Shown: positions 24,711-34,475, counted from the stretch's first letter. The stretch: DNA of 64,000 nt from CAWCOU01 sp963797335 (GCA_963797335.1 CAWCOU010000006.1:1054001-1118000); one strand, 5' to 3'. The notes: a model not told the origin generated them from the sequence alone. Made by a program: numbers and translations.

Positions 24711-26090
24711 TCATGATTCCTGAACGTTTACTTTCTTCACTTGAGGCTTCCACCCCGAAATAGAGCGTTGGCGGGAGCGGGCAATGGTTAATTGCTGTGG
24801 CGGTGCATTCGTAGTGATGGTAGATCCCGCAGCGATATAGGCACCTTCACCAATGGTGACGGGGGCAATTAATTGGCTGTCACAGCCGACAAAGGCACGA
24901 TCTTCTATCACCGTTTTTTCTTTAGTGACGCCATTATAGTTGACGGTGATGACACCGGCGCCTAGATTCACTTCTTTACCGATAACCGCATCGCCGACGT
25001 AACTTAGGTGTGGAATTTTACTGCCTTCACCGACATGGCTGTTTTTCATTTCAACAAAATTACCGACTCGGGCATGGGCGGCAATATGGGTGCCGGGTCG
25101 AATACGCGCAAAAGGACCCACCGTCGCGTAATCTTCTATTTCTGCCTGCTCAATGACACAATTGGCCTCAATGCGGACATTTTCGCCGATGGTGACTTGC
25201 CGTAAAACACAATTCGGACCAATCACGGAATTAGCGCCAATGGTCACTTTACCTTCTAGCACGACATTGACATCGATCACCACATCGGGGGCCGCATTCA
25301 ATTCACCTCTGACATCAAACCGGTGCGGATCCAAAATGGTCACGCCCTCCCTCATCAATTCATGCGCCCGTTCGCGCTGATAATAACGTTCCAGATTAGA
25401 CAATTCTAATAAATTATTAACGCCCCGCACTTCTTCTTGGCCATGGGCAATAATACCGCCTACGGAATAGCCATGAGTAACTGCCATAGCCACTATATCC
25501 GTCAAATAATATTCTTTTTGAGCATTATGTGGGGTTAATTGCGGCAACCAATCTTTTAAGTGTTGTGCAGAAGTCGTCAAAATACCGGTATTGATTTCAC
25601 GAATTTGTTGTTGATGGGCATTGGCGTCCTTTTGTTCGACAATAGCGATAATATTACCGACATCATTGCGCAGAATGCGCCCAAAACCGGTGGGGTTATC
25701 CACTTCTGTAACGACTAAACCTAAGGCATTTTTGGGGGTATTTTTTAAGAGACGTTGTAACGTTTCTTTGGAAATTAAAGGGACGTCACCGTAGAGCACC
25801 AATACTTGTTCTTGCGGTTGCAAATGGGGTAATACTTGTTGAACGGCATGACCGGTGCCTAATGCTTCCGTTTGTTCTACCCATTCCACGGGGAGATGGG
25901 CCATTTCACTACGGACACGTTGGCCACCATTACCATAGACCACATAAATGTTCTTAGGATTTAAACTCGCCGCCGTGGTAACCACATGTTCCAGTAAGGT
26001 AACACCGGCTAAGGTATGCAACACTTTCGGCAATCCCGTGCGCATCCGTTTACCTTTGCCCGCTGCTAAAACAACGATACTAAGTGACAT
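24711..26090 (-). CDS. glmU: Bifunctional GlmU uridyltransferase / GlcN-1-P acetyltransferase
   Basis: Makes UDP-N-acetylglucosamine for peptidoglycan and LPS. The N-terminal pyrophosphorylase domain has VVLAAGKGKRMRTGLPKVLH, with LYGDVPLIS and EINTGI further on. The C-terminal left-handed beta helix shows hexapeptide repeats (IGANSVIGPN, AGSTITTNAP) and the acetyltransferase residues in PHLSYVGDAVIG and GVITVNYNG. Length of 459 matches the family. It follows atpC by 15 bases, the common atpC-glmU arrangement in gammaproteobacteria, and leads into fic and tyrS. Confidence 0.97.
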   Translation of the reverse strand: MSLSIVVLAAGKGKRMRTGLPKVLHTLAGVTLLEHVVTTAASLNPKNIYVVYGNGGQRVRSEMAHLPVEWVEQTEALGTGHAVQQVLPHLQPQEQVLVLYGDVPLISKETLQRLLKNTPKNALGLVVTEVDNPTGFGRILRNDVGNIIAIVEQKDANAHQQQIREINTGILTTSAQHLKDWLPQLTPHNAQKEYYLTDIVAMAVTHGYSVGGIIAHGQEEVRGVNNLLELSNLERYYQRERAHELMREGVTILDPHRFDVRGELNAAPDVVIDVNVVLEGKVTIGANSVIGPNCVLRQVTIGENVRIEANCVIEQAEIEDYATVGPFARIRPGTHIAAHARVGNFVEMKNSHVGEGSKIPHLSYVGDAVIGKEVNLGAGVITVNYNGVTKEKTVIEDRAFVGCDSQLIAPVTIGEGAYIAAGSTITTNAPPQQLTIARSRQRSISGWKPQVKKVNVQES

Positions 26091-26105
26091 AGAAATAAAA
26101 TCCCA

Positions 26106-26534
26106 TCAGTTTTTCCTGACCTTTTTACGCAGTTCAGAAATGGCGCGCAATTGCGCAGCAGCCTCAGCCAGTTCACCCATGGCGCGGCTATAAGCAAATT
26201 CTGCTTTCTTCTCGGTAAGCGCTTTTTCAGCGCTTTCCTTGGCAGCTAATGCCGCTGCTTCATCGAGGTGATCGGCGCGAATTGCGGTGTCGGCCAATAC
26301 GGTCACTATCGAGTTCTGCACTTCCAACATGCCCCCGGAAATATAAAATACTTCTTCCTCGCCGTCTTGTTTGCGCGCACGAATAAAACCCGGTTTTAAC
26401 GAGGTCAGCAAGGGTGTATGCCCCGGGTAAATGCCGAGTTCACCCAAAGCGCCGGTGGCCACAATCATTTCCACCAATCCGGAAAAAATGTTGGCTTCTG
26501 CACTGACGATGTCTAAGTGAAAAGTCATAGCCAT
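26106..26534 (-). CDS. atpC: ATP synthase epsilon subunit
   Basis: The 142-residue F1 central-stalk subunit that couples and inhibits the rotor. The N-terminal beta sandwich contains GELGIYPGHTPLLTSL and the C-terminal two-helix inhibitory domain contains AEKALTEKKAEFAYS. Ends with a basic tail (RKKVRKN). The ATG at 26534 gives the usual M-A-M-T start; a second ATG six bases on is possible. Last gene of the atp operon, 16 bases after atpD. Confidence 0.96.
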   Translation of the reverse strand: MAMTFHLDIVSAEANIFSGLVEMIVATGALGELGIYPGHTPLLTSLKPGFIRARKQDGEEEVFYISGGMLEVQNSIVTVLADTAIRADHLDEAAALAAKESAEKALTEKKAEFAYSRAMGELAEAAAQLRAISELRKKVRKN

Positions 26535-26550
26535 GTTCGGTCACTCTCTT

Positions 26551-27930
26551 CTAAGCAGCTAAACTTTCGGCTTTGTTTTTGGCTTCCTGCAAGGTGCCTA
26601 CCATATAAAAAGCTTGTTCGGGTAAGTGGTCCACTTCCCCATCGACAATGGCTTTAAAGCCACGTATGGTTTCATCTAGCGACACGTATTTACCTGGCTG
26701 ACCGGTGAATACTTCGGCGACGAAAAATGGCTGGGATAAGAACCGTTGAATTTTTCGGGCACGGCGTACCGCCAGTTTATCTTCCTCCGATAACTCATCC
26801 ATACCTAAAATGGCGATAATGTCTTTGAGTTCCTTGTAGCGCTGTAGGGTGCCTTGCACTCTGCGGGCTACGTCGTAATGTTCTTGACCAATCAACAGCG
26901 GATCTAATTGTCGGCTGTTGGAATCCAATGGGTCAATAGCCGGATAAATACCAACTTCCGCAATTTGCCGCGATAACACCACGGAGGCGTCTAAGTGAGC
27001 AAATGTCGTCGCTGGTGATGGATCGGTTAAGTCATCGGCTGGAACGTAAACGGCTTGAATCGACGTAATGGAGCCTTTTTTAGTGGAAGTTATGCGTTCT
27101 TGTAAAGCGCCCATTTCTTCCGCCAGCGTGGGTTGGTAACCTACGGCTGAAGGCATACGCCCTAATAATGCCGAGACTTCGGTTCCTGCCAGGGTATAAC
27201 GGAAAATATTATCGATAAACAACAATACATCCCGCCCCTCGTCTCGAAAACTTTCAGCAACAGTCAAAGCAGTTAATGCCACACGGAGACGATTTCCTGG
27301 TGGCTCATTCATCTGCCCGTAAACCAGTGCCACCTTATCCAACACGTTCGATTCTTTCATTTCGTGATAGAAATCATTACCTTCACGAGTACGTTCACCG
27401 ACACCGGCAAACACGGAATAGCCGCTATGCTCAATGGCGATGTTACGAATTAATTCCATGATGTTGACGGTCTTGCCTACACCCGCACCACCAAATAAAC
27501 CTACTTTGCCACCTTTCGCAAACGGGCATAGCAAATCAATCACTTTGATGCCGGTTTGCAGTATCTCGGTATTCATCGATTGCTCGACTAATGTCGGTGC
27601 AGGACGATGGATAGGGAGGGTCATGTCACTGCCGATAGGGCCAGCGTCATCGATGGGTTCTCCCAATACGTTCATGATACGACCTAAGGTATTTTTTCCG
27701 ACGGGAACCGTAATGGGTTTGCCCAGGTTTTCCACTTGCAAGCCACGTCGAACTCCTTCTGTCGAGCCCATGGCAATGGTGCGCACCACGCCATCACCCA
27801 GTTGTTGTTGCGTTTCCAGTATCAGCTTATTTTCTGTTACGCATAAAGCATCGTAGACTTTTGGTACGGATTGACGCGGGAATTCCACGTCGACGACCGC
27901 GCCAATGATTTCCACTATTTTTCCAGACAT
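26551..27930 (-). CDS. atpD: ATP synthase beta subunit
   Basis: Catalytic F1 subunit, 459 residues. Walker A is GGAGVGKTVNIMELI, the Walker B region is DVLLFIDNIFRYT, and the catalytic-site signature is PAIDPLDSNSR. All expected residues are present. It is separated from atpG by a 67-base gap with a strong hairpin, the largest spacing inside the F1 part of the operon. Confidence 0.98.
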   Translation of the reverse strand: MSGKIVEIIGAVVDVEFPRQSVPKVYDALCVTENKLILETQQQLGDGVVRTIAMGSTEGVRRGLQVENLGKPITVPVGKNTLGRIMNVLGEPIDDAGPIGSDMTLPIHRPAPTLVEQSMNTEILQTGIKVIDLLCPFAKGGKVGLFGGAGVGKTVNIMELIRNIAIEHSGYSVFAGVGERTREGNDFYHEMKESNVLDKVALVYGQMNEPPGNRLRVALTALTVAESFRDEGRDVLLFIDNIFRYTLAGTEVSALLGRMPSAVGYQPTLAEEMGALQERITSTKKGSITSIQAVYVPADDLTDPSPATTFAHLDASVVLSRQIAEVGIYPAIDPLDSNSRQLDPLLIGQEHYDVARRVQGTLQRYKELKDIIAILGMDELSEEDKLAVRRARKIQRFLSQPFFVAEVFTGQPGKYVSLDETIRGFKAIVDGEVDHLPEQAFYMVGTLQEAKNKAESLAA

Positions 27931-27960
27931 GAGGAGTACCTGTTTGTATTATAAAAAAAG

Positions 27961-27997
27961 AAACTTCCTCTCCTCGCCAGCGGGAGAGGGCAAAGTT
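27961..27997. promoter_or_regulatory. Hairpin in the atpG-atpD gap
   Basis: CCTCTCC (27967-27973) pairs with GGGAGAGG (27982-27989), and outer AAACTT/AAGTTT bases (27961-27966 with 27993-27998) extend the stem. It lies between gamma and beta in the polycistronic message. Intercistronic hairpins here could act as processing or stability elements raising beta-subunit output, which needs three copies per enzyme. Confidence 0.5.
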
Positions 27998-28864
27998 TTA
28001 ATTTAATGCTTCGGCGCCTGCCGTAATTTCAGCAATTTCCCGGGTAATGGCTGCTTGCCGTGCTTTATTATAAATCAATTGTAATTCACCAATCAGCTGG
28101 CCAGCGTTATCCGTGGCGTTTTTCATCGCGACCATCCGGGCGGCTTGCTCACAAGCTAGGTTTTCAACCACCGCTTGGTAAACCTGGGTCTCGATGTAGC
28201 GCACCAGTAATACATTTAGTAACGCTTTGGCATCCGGTTCGTAAATATAATCCCAATAACCGACACGGTCTCCTTCGGTGCTGACTTGCAAAGGTAATAA
28301 TTGCTCGATCACTGGAGTCTGCGTCATGGAGTTTACAAAGCGATTATAGGCAATATAAATCGCGTCCAATTGCTGGTTGTTATACGCATCCAGCATTACT
28401 TTGACGATGCCGATCAGGTCTGCTATCTGTGGTGCATCACCTAAATGACTGGCTTTTGCTAGAATATTGGCATTAAACCGACGAAAAAAACTCTCTGCCT
28501 TACCGCCAATTAAACATAAATCCGATGGCACCCCTTGCTGCTGCCAATTTCGCATGGCTAAAACAGCGCTTTTAAATAAATTGATATTTAAACTACCCGC
28601 CAAACCACGATCACTGGAAATAATGATGAAGCCAACTCGTTTAACCGTCGGTCTAGGCGTCAAATACGGATGATGGTATTCGCAGTGACTGGCCGCCACA
28701 TGTCCTAACACTTGCCGCATTTTCTCTGAATACGGCCGCGTGGTACTCATTCGCTGTTGGGCTTTACGCATTTTGCTGGCAGCCACGAGCTCCATCGCAC
28801 GGGTAATTTTTTGGGTATTTTTTATGCTCGCTATTTTGCTGCGAATTTCTCGGCCAGTCGACAT
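27998..28864 (-). CDS. atpG: ATP synthase gamma subunit
   Basis: A 288-residue rotor shaft of F1. The N-terminal helix REIRSKIASIKNTQKITRAME and the C-terminal helix NKARQAAITREIAEITAGAEAL form the antiparallel coiled coil. Between them lies the Rossmann-like domain (FIIISSDRGLAGSLNINLF). Gene order and length are standard; it follows atpA with a 5-base gap. Confidence 0.97.
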   Translation of the reverse strand: MSTGREIRSKIASIKNTQKITRAMELVAASKMRKAQQRMSTTRPYSEKMRQVLGHVAASHCEYHHPYLTPRPTVKRVGFIIISSDRGLAGSLNINLFKSAVLAMRNWQQQGVPSDLCLIGGKAESFFRRFNANILAKASHLGDAPQIADLIGIVKVMLDAYNNQQLDAIYIAYNRFVNSMTQTPVIEQLLPLQVSTEGDRVGYWDYIYEPDAKALLNVLLVRYIETQVYQAVVENLACEQAARMVAMKNATDNAGQLIGELQLIYNKARQAAITREIAEITAGAEALN

Positions 28865-28869
28865 AGTAG

Positions 28870-30411
28870 CTACCAGCTTTGTGTTTTTTTACATTCTTCC
28901 AGGATGTGTTTGAACTGCTGCTCCACCTGGTCAGAAAAAACGGGGTTTTCGTTCACGCTGCGCATAAAATCACTGTATTTATCGCGCGCATAGCTATGCA
29001 GCACTTGCTCAAAATCACGCACTTTTTTCAATTCGATATCATCTAAATAACCCTGGTTCACGCAATATAAGCTCAAGGCAATTTCGGCGACACTTAATGG
29101 CTGGTATTGTTTTTGTTTTAGAATTTCAGTGACGCGTTGGCCTCGCTCTAATTGTTTACGCGTTGCCTCATCCAAATCGGAGGCAAATTGAGAAAACGCT
29201 TCTAATTCGCGGAATTGCGCTAAGGTAATACGTATACTACCCACTAATTTACGAATCAGTTTCGTTTGGGCTGCACCCCCTACGCGTGAAACAGACAGTC
29301 CGGGATTAATCGCTGGACGAATACCGGCATTAAATAAATCCGTCTGTAAGAAAATTTGACCATCTGTGATGGAAATCACATTGGTTGGCACAAATGCGGA
29401 TACGTCTCCGGCTTGGGTTTCAATGATCGGTAAAGCGGTTAAAGATCCCGTTCGGCCTTTGACTTGACCGTTGGTAAATTTCTCCACGTAATCGACGCTA
29501 ACTCGAGCTGCTCGCTCTAATAATCGAGAATGTAGGTAGAAAATATCGCCCGGAAATGCTTCTCGGCCAGGGGGTCGGCGCAACAGCAATGAAATCTGGC
29601 GATAAGCCCAGGCTTGTTTGGTCAAATCATCGTAGATAATTAAGGCATCTTGACCACGGTCACGGAAGTACTCACCCATTGCGCAGCCCGCGTACGGAGC
29701 AATAAATTGTAGCGCTGCAGGCTCGGCGGCAGTGGCAGTGACGATGATGGTGTGGGCCATGGCATCGTGTTCTTCCAGATTACGCACTAATGCCGCAACC
29801 GAGGAAGCCTTTTGACCAATGGCTACATAAATACATTTCACACCGGTATTTTTTTGATTGATGATGGTATCAATCGCAATGGCTGTTTTGCCGGTTTGGC
29901 GATCACCGATAATTAATTCTCGCTGGCCGCAACCGATAGGCACCATGGCGTCGATCGCTTTTAATCCGGTATGAACCGGTTGGCTCACCGATTGGCGAGT
30001 AATCACGCCCGGTGCTACTTTTTCAATGGGAGAGGTTTCGTGAGCGGGCAGGGGATCTTTACCATCCACTGGGTTTCCTAAGGCATCGACCACTCGGCCC
30101 AGCAAGCATTCCCCGACGGGAACTTCTAGAATACGACCGGTACATTTGACGACCATGCCTTCTTCCAGGTGCTCGTACGGGCCTAACACCACCGCACCCA
30201 CTGAATCTCGTTCTAGATTTAAAGCCAAACCAAACACACCGCCTGGGAAGGCGATCATTTCTCCCAACATGACGTCACGCAGGCCGTAAATACGTACAAT
30301 GCCGTCTTTAATGCTGACAATCGTACCTTCGGTTCTAACCTCGGGGGCGATATCAAATTGCTCAATTCGATTTTTTATAATCTCGCTGATTTCAGCGGAC
30401 GTCAGTTGCAT
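28870..30411 (-). CDS. atpA: ATP synthase alpha subunit
   Basis: Non-catalytic nucleotide-binding F1 subunit, 513 residues. Walker A is GDRQTGKTAIAIDTI, the Walker B region ends in ALIIYDDLTKQAWAYR, and the alpha signature is PAINPGLSVSRVGG. It is the usual length and lies in the standard place between delta and gamma. Confidence 0.98.
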   Translation of the reverse strand: MQLTSAEISEIIKNRIEQFDIAPEVRTEGTIVSIKDGIVRIYGLRDVMLGEMIAFPGGVFGLALNLERDSVGAVVLGPYEHLEEGMVVKCTGRILEVPVGECLLGRVVDALGNPVDGKDPLPAHETSPIEKVAPGVITRQSVSQPVHTGLKAIDAMVPIGCGQRELIIGDRQTGKTAIAIDTIINQKNTGVKCIYVAIGQKASSVAALVRNLEEHDAMAHTIIVTATAAEPAALQFIAPYAGCAMGEYFRDRGQDALIIYDDLTKQAWAYRQISLLLRRPPGREAFPGDIFYLHSRLLERAARVSVDYVEKFTNGQVKGRTGSLTALPIIETQAGDVSAFVPTNVISITDGQIFLQTDLFNAGIRPAINPGLSVSRVGGAAQTKLIRKLVGSIRITLAQFRELEAFSQFASDLDEATRKQLERGQRVTEILKQKQYQPLSVAEIALSLYCVNQGYLDDIELKKVRDFEQVLHSYARDKYSDFMRSVNENPVFSDQVEQQFKHILEECKKTQSW

Positions 30412-30455
30412 AGGACTTACCTCTGTTTAGAAACTTGAATACTTCTCGCAAATTT

Positions 30456-30992
30456 TTACCGCGTAATTGCTTCTTGCATTCTTGATAATTGGCCTTTGAC
30501 GGAGCCATCCATTACATAATCACCTGCTTGTATGTACAACCCACCTATCAAGTCAGGATCGACTTTACACCGCAATTCCACTTTTCGTTGAAACTTTTTC
30601 TCCAACAAAGCTTCTATTTTTTGTAAATACGATTCTTGCAAAGGAACTGCCGATTTCAGCAATACCTCTTGCGTTTTTTCGCTTTCAGCCCTTAATTGCG
30701 CAAATATTTCTGCGATCATCGGTAACACGGCTAAGCGCCGGTTTTCAACCAATAGTTTGATGAAGTTTTGTCTAGAGGCATCGAGTAAATCTGGCTTTAA
30801 CTGCAATAAAAGTTCTGTTTGCTGCTGTATGCTATACGCTGGATTTTTTAATAACTGTAACAACTCAGGTTGTCGTAGAAACGCAGCATACGCATTCAAG
30901 AAATTGGACCACGACTCTATTTGCTGATGCTTGTTAGCATACTCAAAAGCCGCTAACGCATAAGGACGGGCGATTTTTGCCAAATCCTTCAT
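30456..30992 (-). CDS. atpH: ATP synthase delta subunit
   Basis: A 178-residue peripheral-stalk subunit linking F1 to the b dimer. The N-terminal helical bundle starts IARPYALAAFEYANKHQQIE. The conserved C-terminal region has VDPDLIGGLYIQAGDYVMDGSV. Its start overlaps the end of atpF by 4 bases, indicating coupled translation. Confidence 0.96.
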   Translation of the reverse strand: MKDLAKIARPYALAAFEYANKHQQIESWSNFLNAYAAFLRQPELLQLLKNPAYSIQQQTELLLQLKPDLLDASRQNFIKLLVENRRLAVLPMIAEIFAQLRAESEKTQEVLLKSAVPLQESYLQKIEALLEKKFQRKVELRCKVDPDLIGGLYIQAGDYVMDGSVKGQLSRMQEAITR

Positions 30993-31474
30993 GCTTTTGC
31001 TTCCGCTATTTCAGTGGCCATATTATCCAGTAATTTCTGATGCACCTGCGAATCAATGTCGTGTTGCACGATCTTCTCTGCCATCTGTACTGCTAAGCCG
31101 GCCACTTGCTGTTGTAATTGTCGTTTTGCCAGAATCGTGTGTTGATCGATTTCAACATAGGCTTGCGCAATCAGCCGTTCACCTTCAACACGGGCCTGCT
31201 CTTTTGCTTCTTCAAGAATGCGCGCCGCTCGACTGTTGGCCTGGTCAACAATACCTAGAGCTGTGTTTTTTGCTTCTTTGAGGATTTTAACGGATTCATT
31301 TTGGGCCAAAACTAAACTGTGCTCACCTTTTTCGGCCGCAGCTAAGCCATCAGCGATTTTTTTTTCGCGATCTGCCAAGGCTTTCGTAATGGGCGGCCAA
31401 ATGAATTTCATGGTGAAGACAACGAACACCGCAAAGGTGATCATCTGGCCTATTAAAGTGGCATTGATATCCAT
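30989..31474 (-). CDS. atpF: ATP synthase F0 subunit b
   Basis: A 161-residue peripheral stalk protein. A single N-terminal membrane helix (GQMITFAVFVVFTMKFIWPP) is followed by a long charged helix that dimerises as a coiled coil (ILEEAKEQARVEGERLIAQ). One base separates it from atpE, and it overlaps atpH by 4 bases. Confidence 0.96.
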   Translation of the reverse strand: MDINATLIGQMITFAVFVVFTMKFIWPPITKALADREKKIADGLAAAEKGEHSLVLAQNESVKILKEAKNTALGIVDQANSRAARILEEAKEQARVEGERLIAQAYVEIDQHTILAKRQLQQQVAGLAVQMAEKIVQHDIDSQVHQKLLDNMATEIAEAKA

Positions 31475-31475
31475 C

Positions 31476-31775
31476 TTAGCTTACCTGTTGACCAACAGCT
31501 TTAAAGACTTCGCCGAGAAACGGATTTTTTGCAAAGAACAATAGCAATCCAAGCACAATGGAAATAGCAGCAAACGCATCCACCAAGCCTGCCATTAAAA
31601 ACATGCGCAGCATCAGCATGGGACCTAATTCAGGTTGGCGGGCTACCCCTTCTAAAAATTTACCGCCTAAGATACCAAAACCAACAGCCGTGCCTAAAGC
31701 CGCAAGTCCAATAAATAAACCCGCTGCTATCGCAGCGAAGCCCTGTACTGTCGCAATTGATTGTGCAATTTCCAT
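31476..31775 (-). CDS. atpE: ATP synthase F0 subunit c
   Basis: The proteolipid of the rotor ring, 99 residues, longer than the E. coli 79. Two membrane helices flank the polar loop ARQPELGPMLM. The proton carrier is Asp66 in AGLVDAFAAIS, so the motor is proton-driven. Helix 1 has GLGALGTA-like packing residues (IGLAALGTAVGFGILGGKF). The extra length is an N-terminal extension (MEIAQSIATVQ) and a C-terminal tail (LGEVFKAVGQQVS). Long c subunits are seen in related Legionellales. Confidence 0.96.
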   Translation of the reverse strand: MEIAQSIATVQGFAAIAAGLFIGLAALGTAVGFGILGGKFLEGVARQPELGPMLMLRMFLMAGLVDAFAAISIVLGLLLFFAKNPFLGEVFKAVGQQVS

Positions 31776-31812
31776 GGTATCTCCTCTTTTTAAATTAAAT
31801 GGAACTACTTAA

Positions 31813-32601
31813 TTAATGTGACTCGTGAGCCATACTCAAGTAAACGATCGTTAACATCATAAAGATAAATGCCTGAATGGCAATAATTAAAATATGGAAA
31901 ATAGCCCACACCCCACCGACTGTCCACTGAATCCACCACGGCATGAGGGCAATTAATATAAAAATCAGTTCACCAGCAAACAGGTTGCCAAATAGACGGA
32001 GTGCCAGTGAGATGGGTTTGACAACTTCTTCTATGATTCGAAATAATATGTTCAATGGCATTAGGTAAATGCCGAAGGGTTTGCATAATACTTCTTTGGA
32101 TAAACCGATAGGGCCTTTGATTTTGAAGTTATAGAAAATAATCAATAGGAAGACGGTGATGCCTAGGGCAAATGTCATGTTTAAATCGGCGGTCGGTACC
32201 GCACGAAAATAATGCAACCCCAATAGACTGGCTATCCGTGGTAATAAATCCACCGGCAGTAGATCCATAAAATTCATTAAAAATACCCAGACGAAAATCG
32301 TCAATGCCAGTGGCGCGATGAGCTGGCTGCGGCCATGAAACGATTCTTTTACTAACCCTTGGACGAACTCAACCAGTATTTCAACTAAATTTTGCAATCG
32401 CCCTGGCACGCCAGGAACCGCACGGCGCGCGACTCTTCGAAATACCCAAAGAAAGAGGGTACCGAGAACAATAGAAACACCGAGCGTGTCTAGGTGCAGG
32501 GTCCAAAAACCCTGTTTGTGCATGCTTAAATTATTTAAATTGAATGAAAGCTGCTGGAGATGGTGCTGAATATAGTCTCCAGGACTGAGTAATTGCTGCA
32601 T
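31813..32601 (-). CDS. atpB: ATP synthase F0 subunit a
   Basis: A 262-residue stator channel protein. The essential arginine is in the fourth helix region PISLALRLFGNLFAGELI. The last helix region reads AIQAFIFMMLTIVYLSMA. About five or six membrane helices are visible. I chose the ATG at 32601; a TTG nine bases upstream is also open. The ribosome site is weak, so translation may depend on coupling to atpI. Confidence 0.95.
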   Translation of the reverse strand: MQQLLSPGDYIQHHLQQLSFNLNNLSMHKQGFWTLHLDTLGVSIVLGTLFLWVFRRVARRAVPGVPGRLQNLVEILVEFVQGLVKESFHGRSQLIAPLALTIFVWVFLMNFMDLLPVDLLPRIASLLGLHYFRAVPTADLNMTFALGITVFLLIIFYNFKIKGPIGLSKEVLCKPFGIYLMPLNILFRIIEEVVKPISLALRLFGNLFAGELIFILIALMPWWIQWTVGGVWAIFHILIIAIQAFIFMMLTIVYLSMAHESH

Positions 32602-32654
32602 AGATACCAAATTTATATTTTTTCTCTAGTGTTTGTTATATTCGCCACCGGCCA

Positions 32655-33077
32655 TCAGAAACAGTTTTGTTTGGTGGAACTAGTAACAGACCTAGATATT
32701 AAAGATGAAATCAACGGCGTTATCCATAAGGCCATTTGAGTGGTTATAAACCCTATCAAACATCCTAGCATATTGATTTGTAAATACCGTTGAGCGAGTA
32801 AAAATAGTAAACCGATTACAAACAGCTTGACCATGCTGCCTATGTAAAAGACTTTTACTAGTCGAGGTGCTGCACTCACTCGATAATAGCTCAGCCAGCT
32901 TCGCGCAAAGATGGCGGTGGGGATAATGCAAATTATTCCTCCCCATATGACTGAGACTGCAAAAAATTGACCTATTAGCTGCCAAAATACCAACGCCGCT
33001 ACGATTAAAGCGATACTTTGCCCCACAAGCCAGCGGTAAACTGTGGCTCGTGTTGTTTTTAATGCGGCTTTTGACAC
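32655..33077 (-). CDS. atpI: ATP synthase assembly protein I
   Basis: A 140-residue inner-membrane protein with four hydrophobic segments (LIVAALVFWQLIGQFFAVSV, and later VKLFVIGLLFLL), matching the AtpI family that aids c-ring assembly or Mg2+ handling. Sequence conservation in this family is low, and the call leans on position as first gene of the atp operon. It starts at GTG 33077 with GAGG six bases upstream and a promoter about 30 bases before that. Confidence 0.88.
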   Translation of the reverse strand: MSKAALKTTRATVYRWLVGQSIALIVAALVFWQLIGQFFAVSVIWGGIICIIPTAIFARSWLSYYRVSAAPRLVKVFYIGSMVKLFVIGLLFLLAQRYLQINMLGCLIGFITTQMALWITPLISSLISRSVTSSTKQNCF

Positions 33078-33114
33078 CGTAAACCTCGCAAATACCCTCT
33101 AAATAATTTGCAAA

Positions 33115-33143
33115 AGTATAGAGGTATTTTAAAATCTACGCAA
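33115..33143 (-). promoter_or_regulatory. Promoter of the atp operon
   Basis: On the minus strand, TTGCGT (33143-33138), a 17-bp AT-rich spacer and TATACT (33120-33115) form a good sigma70 promoter. Transcription would start near 33108, about 30 bases before the atpI GTG. No competing promoter was seen. Confidence 0.6.
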
Positions 33144-33181
33144 CCATGGCAGGTGGTAGATCAGAGTGAGCAGGGGTGTTT

Positions 33182-34345
33182 TTAACAGGCGGCTCGCAAT
33201 GTGTCGGCTTTATCGGTTCGTTCCCAGGTGAACTCGGGTTCTTCTCGACCGAAATGGCCGTAGGCGGCGGTGGGACGGTAGATGGGGCGCAGCAGGTCTA
33301 ATTCGCGGATGATGCCGCGGGGGCGTAAGTCGAAGTGAGCGCGAATGAGGGAGATGATTCGGTCATCTGATATTTTACCGGTTCCGAAGGTGTTGACGCT
33401 GATGGATACGGGTTCTGCGACGCCGATAGCGTAGGCGATTTGCACTTCGCAGCGGTCGGCTAAGCCGGCGGCCACTATGTTTTTGGCGACGTAACGGCCT
33501 GCGTAGGCACCGGAGCGATCGACTTTGGAAGGGTCTTTGCCGGAAAAACAACCGCCGCCGTGGCGTGCCATGCCGCCGTAGGTATCGACGATAATTTTGC
33601 GGCCGGTCAATCCACAGTCACCTAGGGGGCCGCCGACCACAAAGCGACCGGTGGGGTTGATATAGAAGCGGGTGTCTCGGGTGATCCAATGCGCTGGTAA
33701 TACGGGTTTTATAATTTCTTCTATGACGGCTTCACGCAGCGATTCTTGGGTGATTTCTGGGTTGTGTTGGGTTGATAATACCACGGCTTCCACGGCGACT
33801 GGTTTACCGTTTTCGTAGCGAATCGTCACTTGGCTTTTTGCGTCTGGGCGCAACCAGGTGAGCATGCCGTTTTTTCGTAATAGGGCTTGGCGGCGCATGA
33901 GGCGATGGGCGTATACGATGGGTGCTGGCATTAGCACTTCGGTCTCGTTGCTGGCATAGCCAAACATCATGCCTTGGTCGCCAGCGCCTTGTTCTTCTTC
34001 TTTTTCTTTTTTATCAACGCCTTGGGCGATGTCTAATGATTGTTTGCCAATGGCGGTTAGTACGGCACACGAATCGCCGTCGAATCCCATTTCGGCATTG
34101 TTGTAGCCAATGTTATTGATGGTTTGTCGTGCCAGTTGTTCGATATCCACCCATGCTTCGGTGGTGACTTCACCCGCGACCAAAACTAAGCCGGTTTTTA
34201 CCACGGTTTCACAGGCGACACGGCCGAGGGGGTCCTGGGCGATGATGGCATCGACGATTTGGTCTGATATTTGATCCGCTACCTTGTCGGGGTGACCTTC
34301 AGATACCGATTCAGATGTAAATAACTGATATTCAGATGTGGACAT
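33182..34345 (-). CDS. metK: S-adenosylmethionine synthetase
   Basis: Makes SAM from methionine and ATP. The 387-residue product from the chosen ATG has the N-terminal TSESVSEGHPDKVADQISD, the substrate loop region GAGDQGMMFGYA and the P-loop-like GGGCFSGKDPSKVDRSGAY. The ATG at 34345 is chosen since 42 residues of open frame before it have no family counterpart. No SAM riboswitch is evident in the leader. The gene is monocistronic; its upstream region (34346-34811) is occupied by repeats. Confidence 0.97.
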   Translation of the reverse strand: MSTSEYQLFTSESVSEGHPDKVADQISDQIVDAIIAQDPLGRVACETVVKTGLVLVAGEVTTEAWVDIEQLARQTINNIGYNNAEMGFDGDSCAVLTAIGKQSLDIAQGVDKKEKEEEQGAGDQGMMFGYASNETEVLMPAPIVYAHRLMRRQALLRKNGMLTWLRPDAKSQVTIRYENGKPVAVEAVVLSTQHNPEITQESLREAVIEEIIKPVLPAHWITRDTRFYINPTGRFVVGGPLGDCGLTGRKIIVDTYGGMARHGGGCFSGKDPSKVDRSGAYAGRYVAKNIVAAGLADRCEVQIAYAIGVAEPVSISVNTFGTGKISDDRIISLIRAHFDLRPRGIIRELDLLRPIYRPTAAYGHFGREEPEFTWERTDKADTLRAAC

Positions 34346-34475
34346 ACACTGGCTCTTGTCGTTAGGTTTCTTTATATAATAGCGCGAGTTATGAAAAAAA
34401 TCAGCAATTGTGTGGTAAAAATACAGGGGTGCCCTCAAATACAGCGCGTGCTGAGAGAAGAGCCATTTCACGCAT

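Noticed and set aside
34346..34475. SAM riboswitch upstream of metK
   Set aside because: No SAM-I, SAM-II or similar conserved core was recognisable, and the leader is short before repeats begin.
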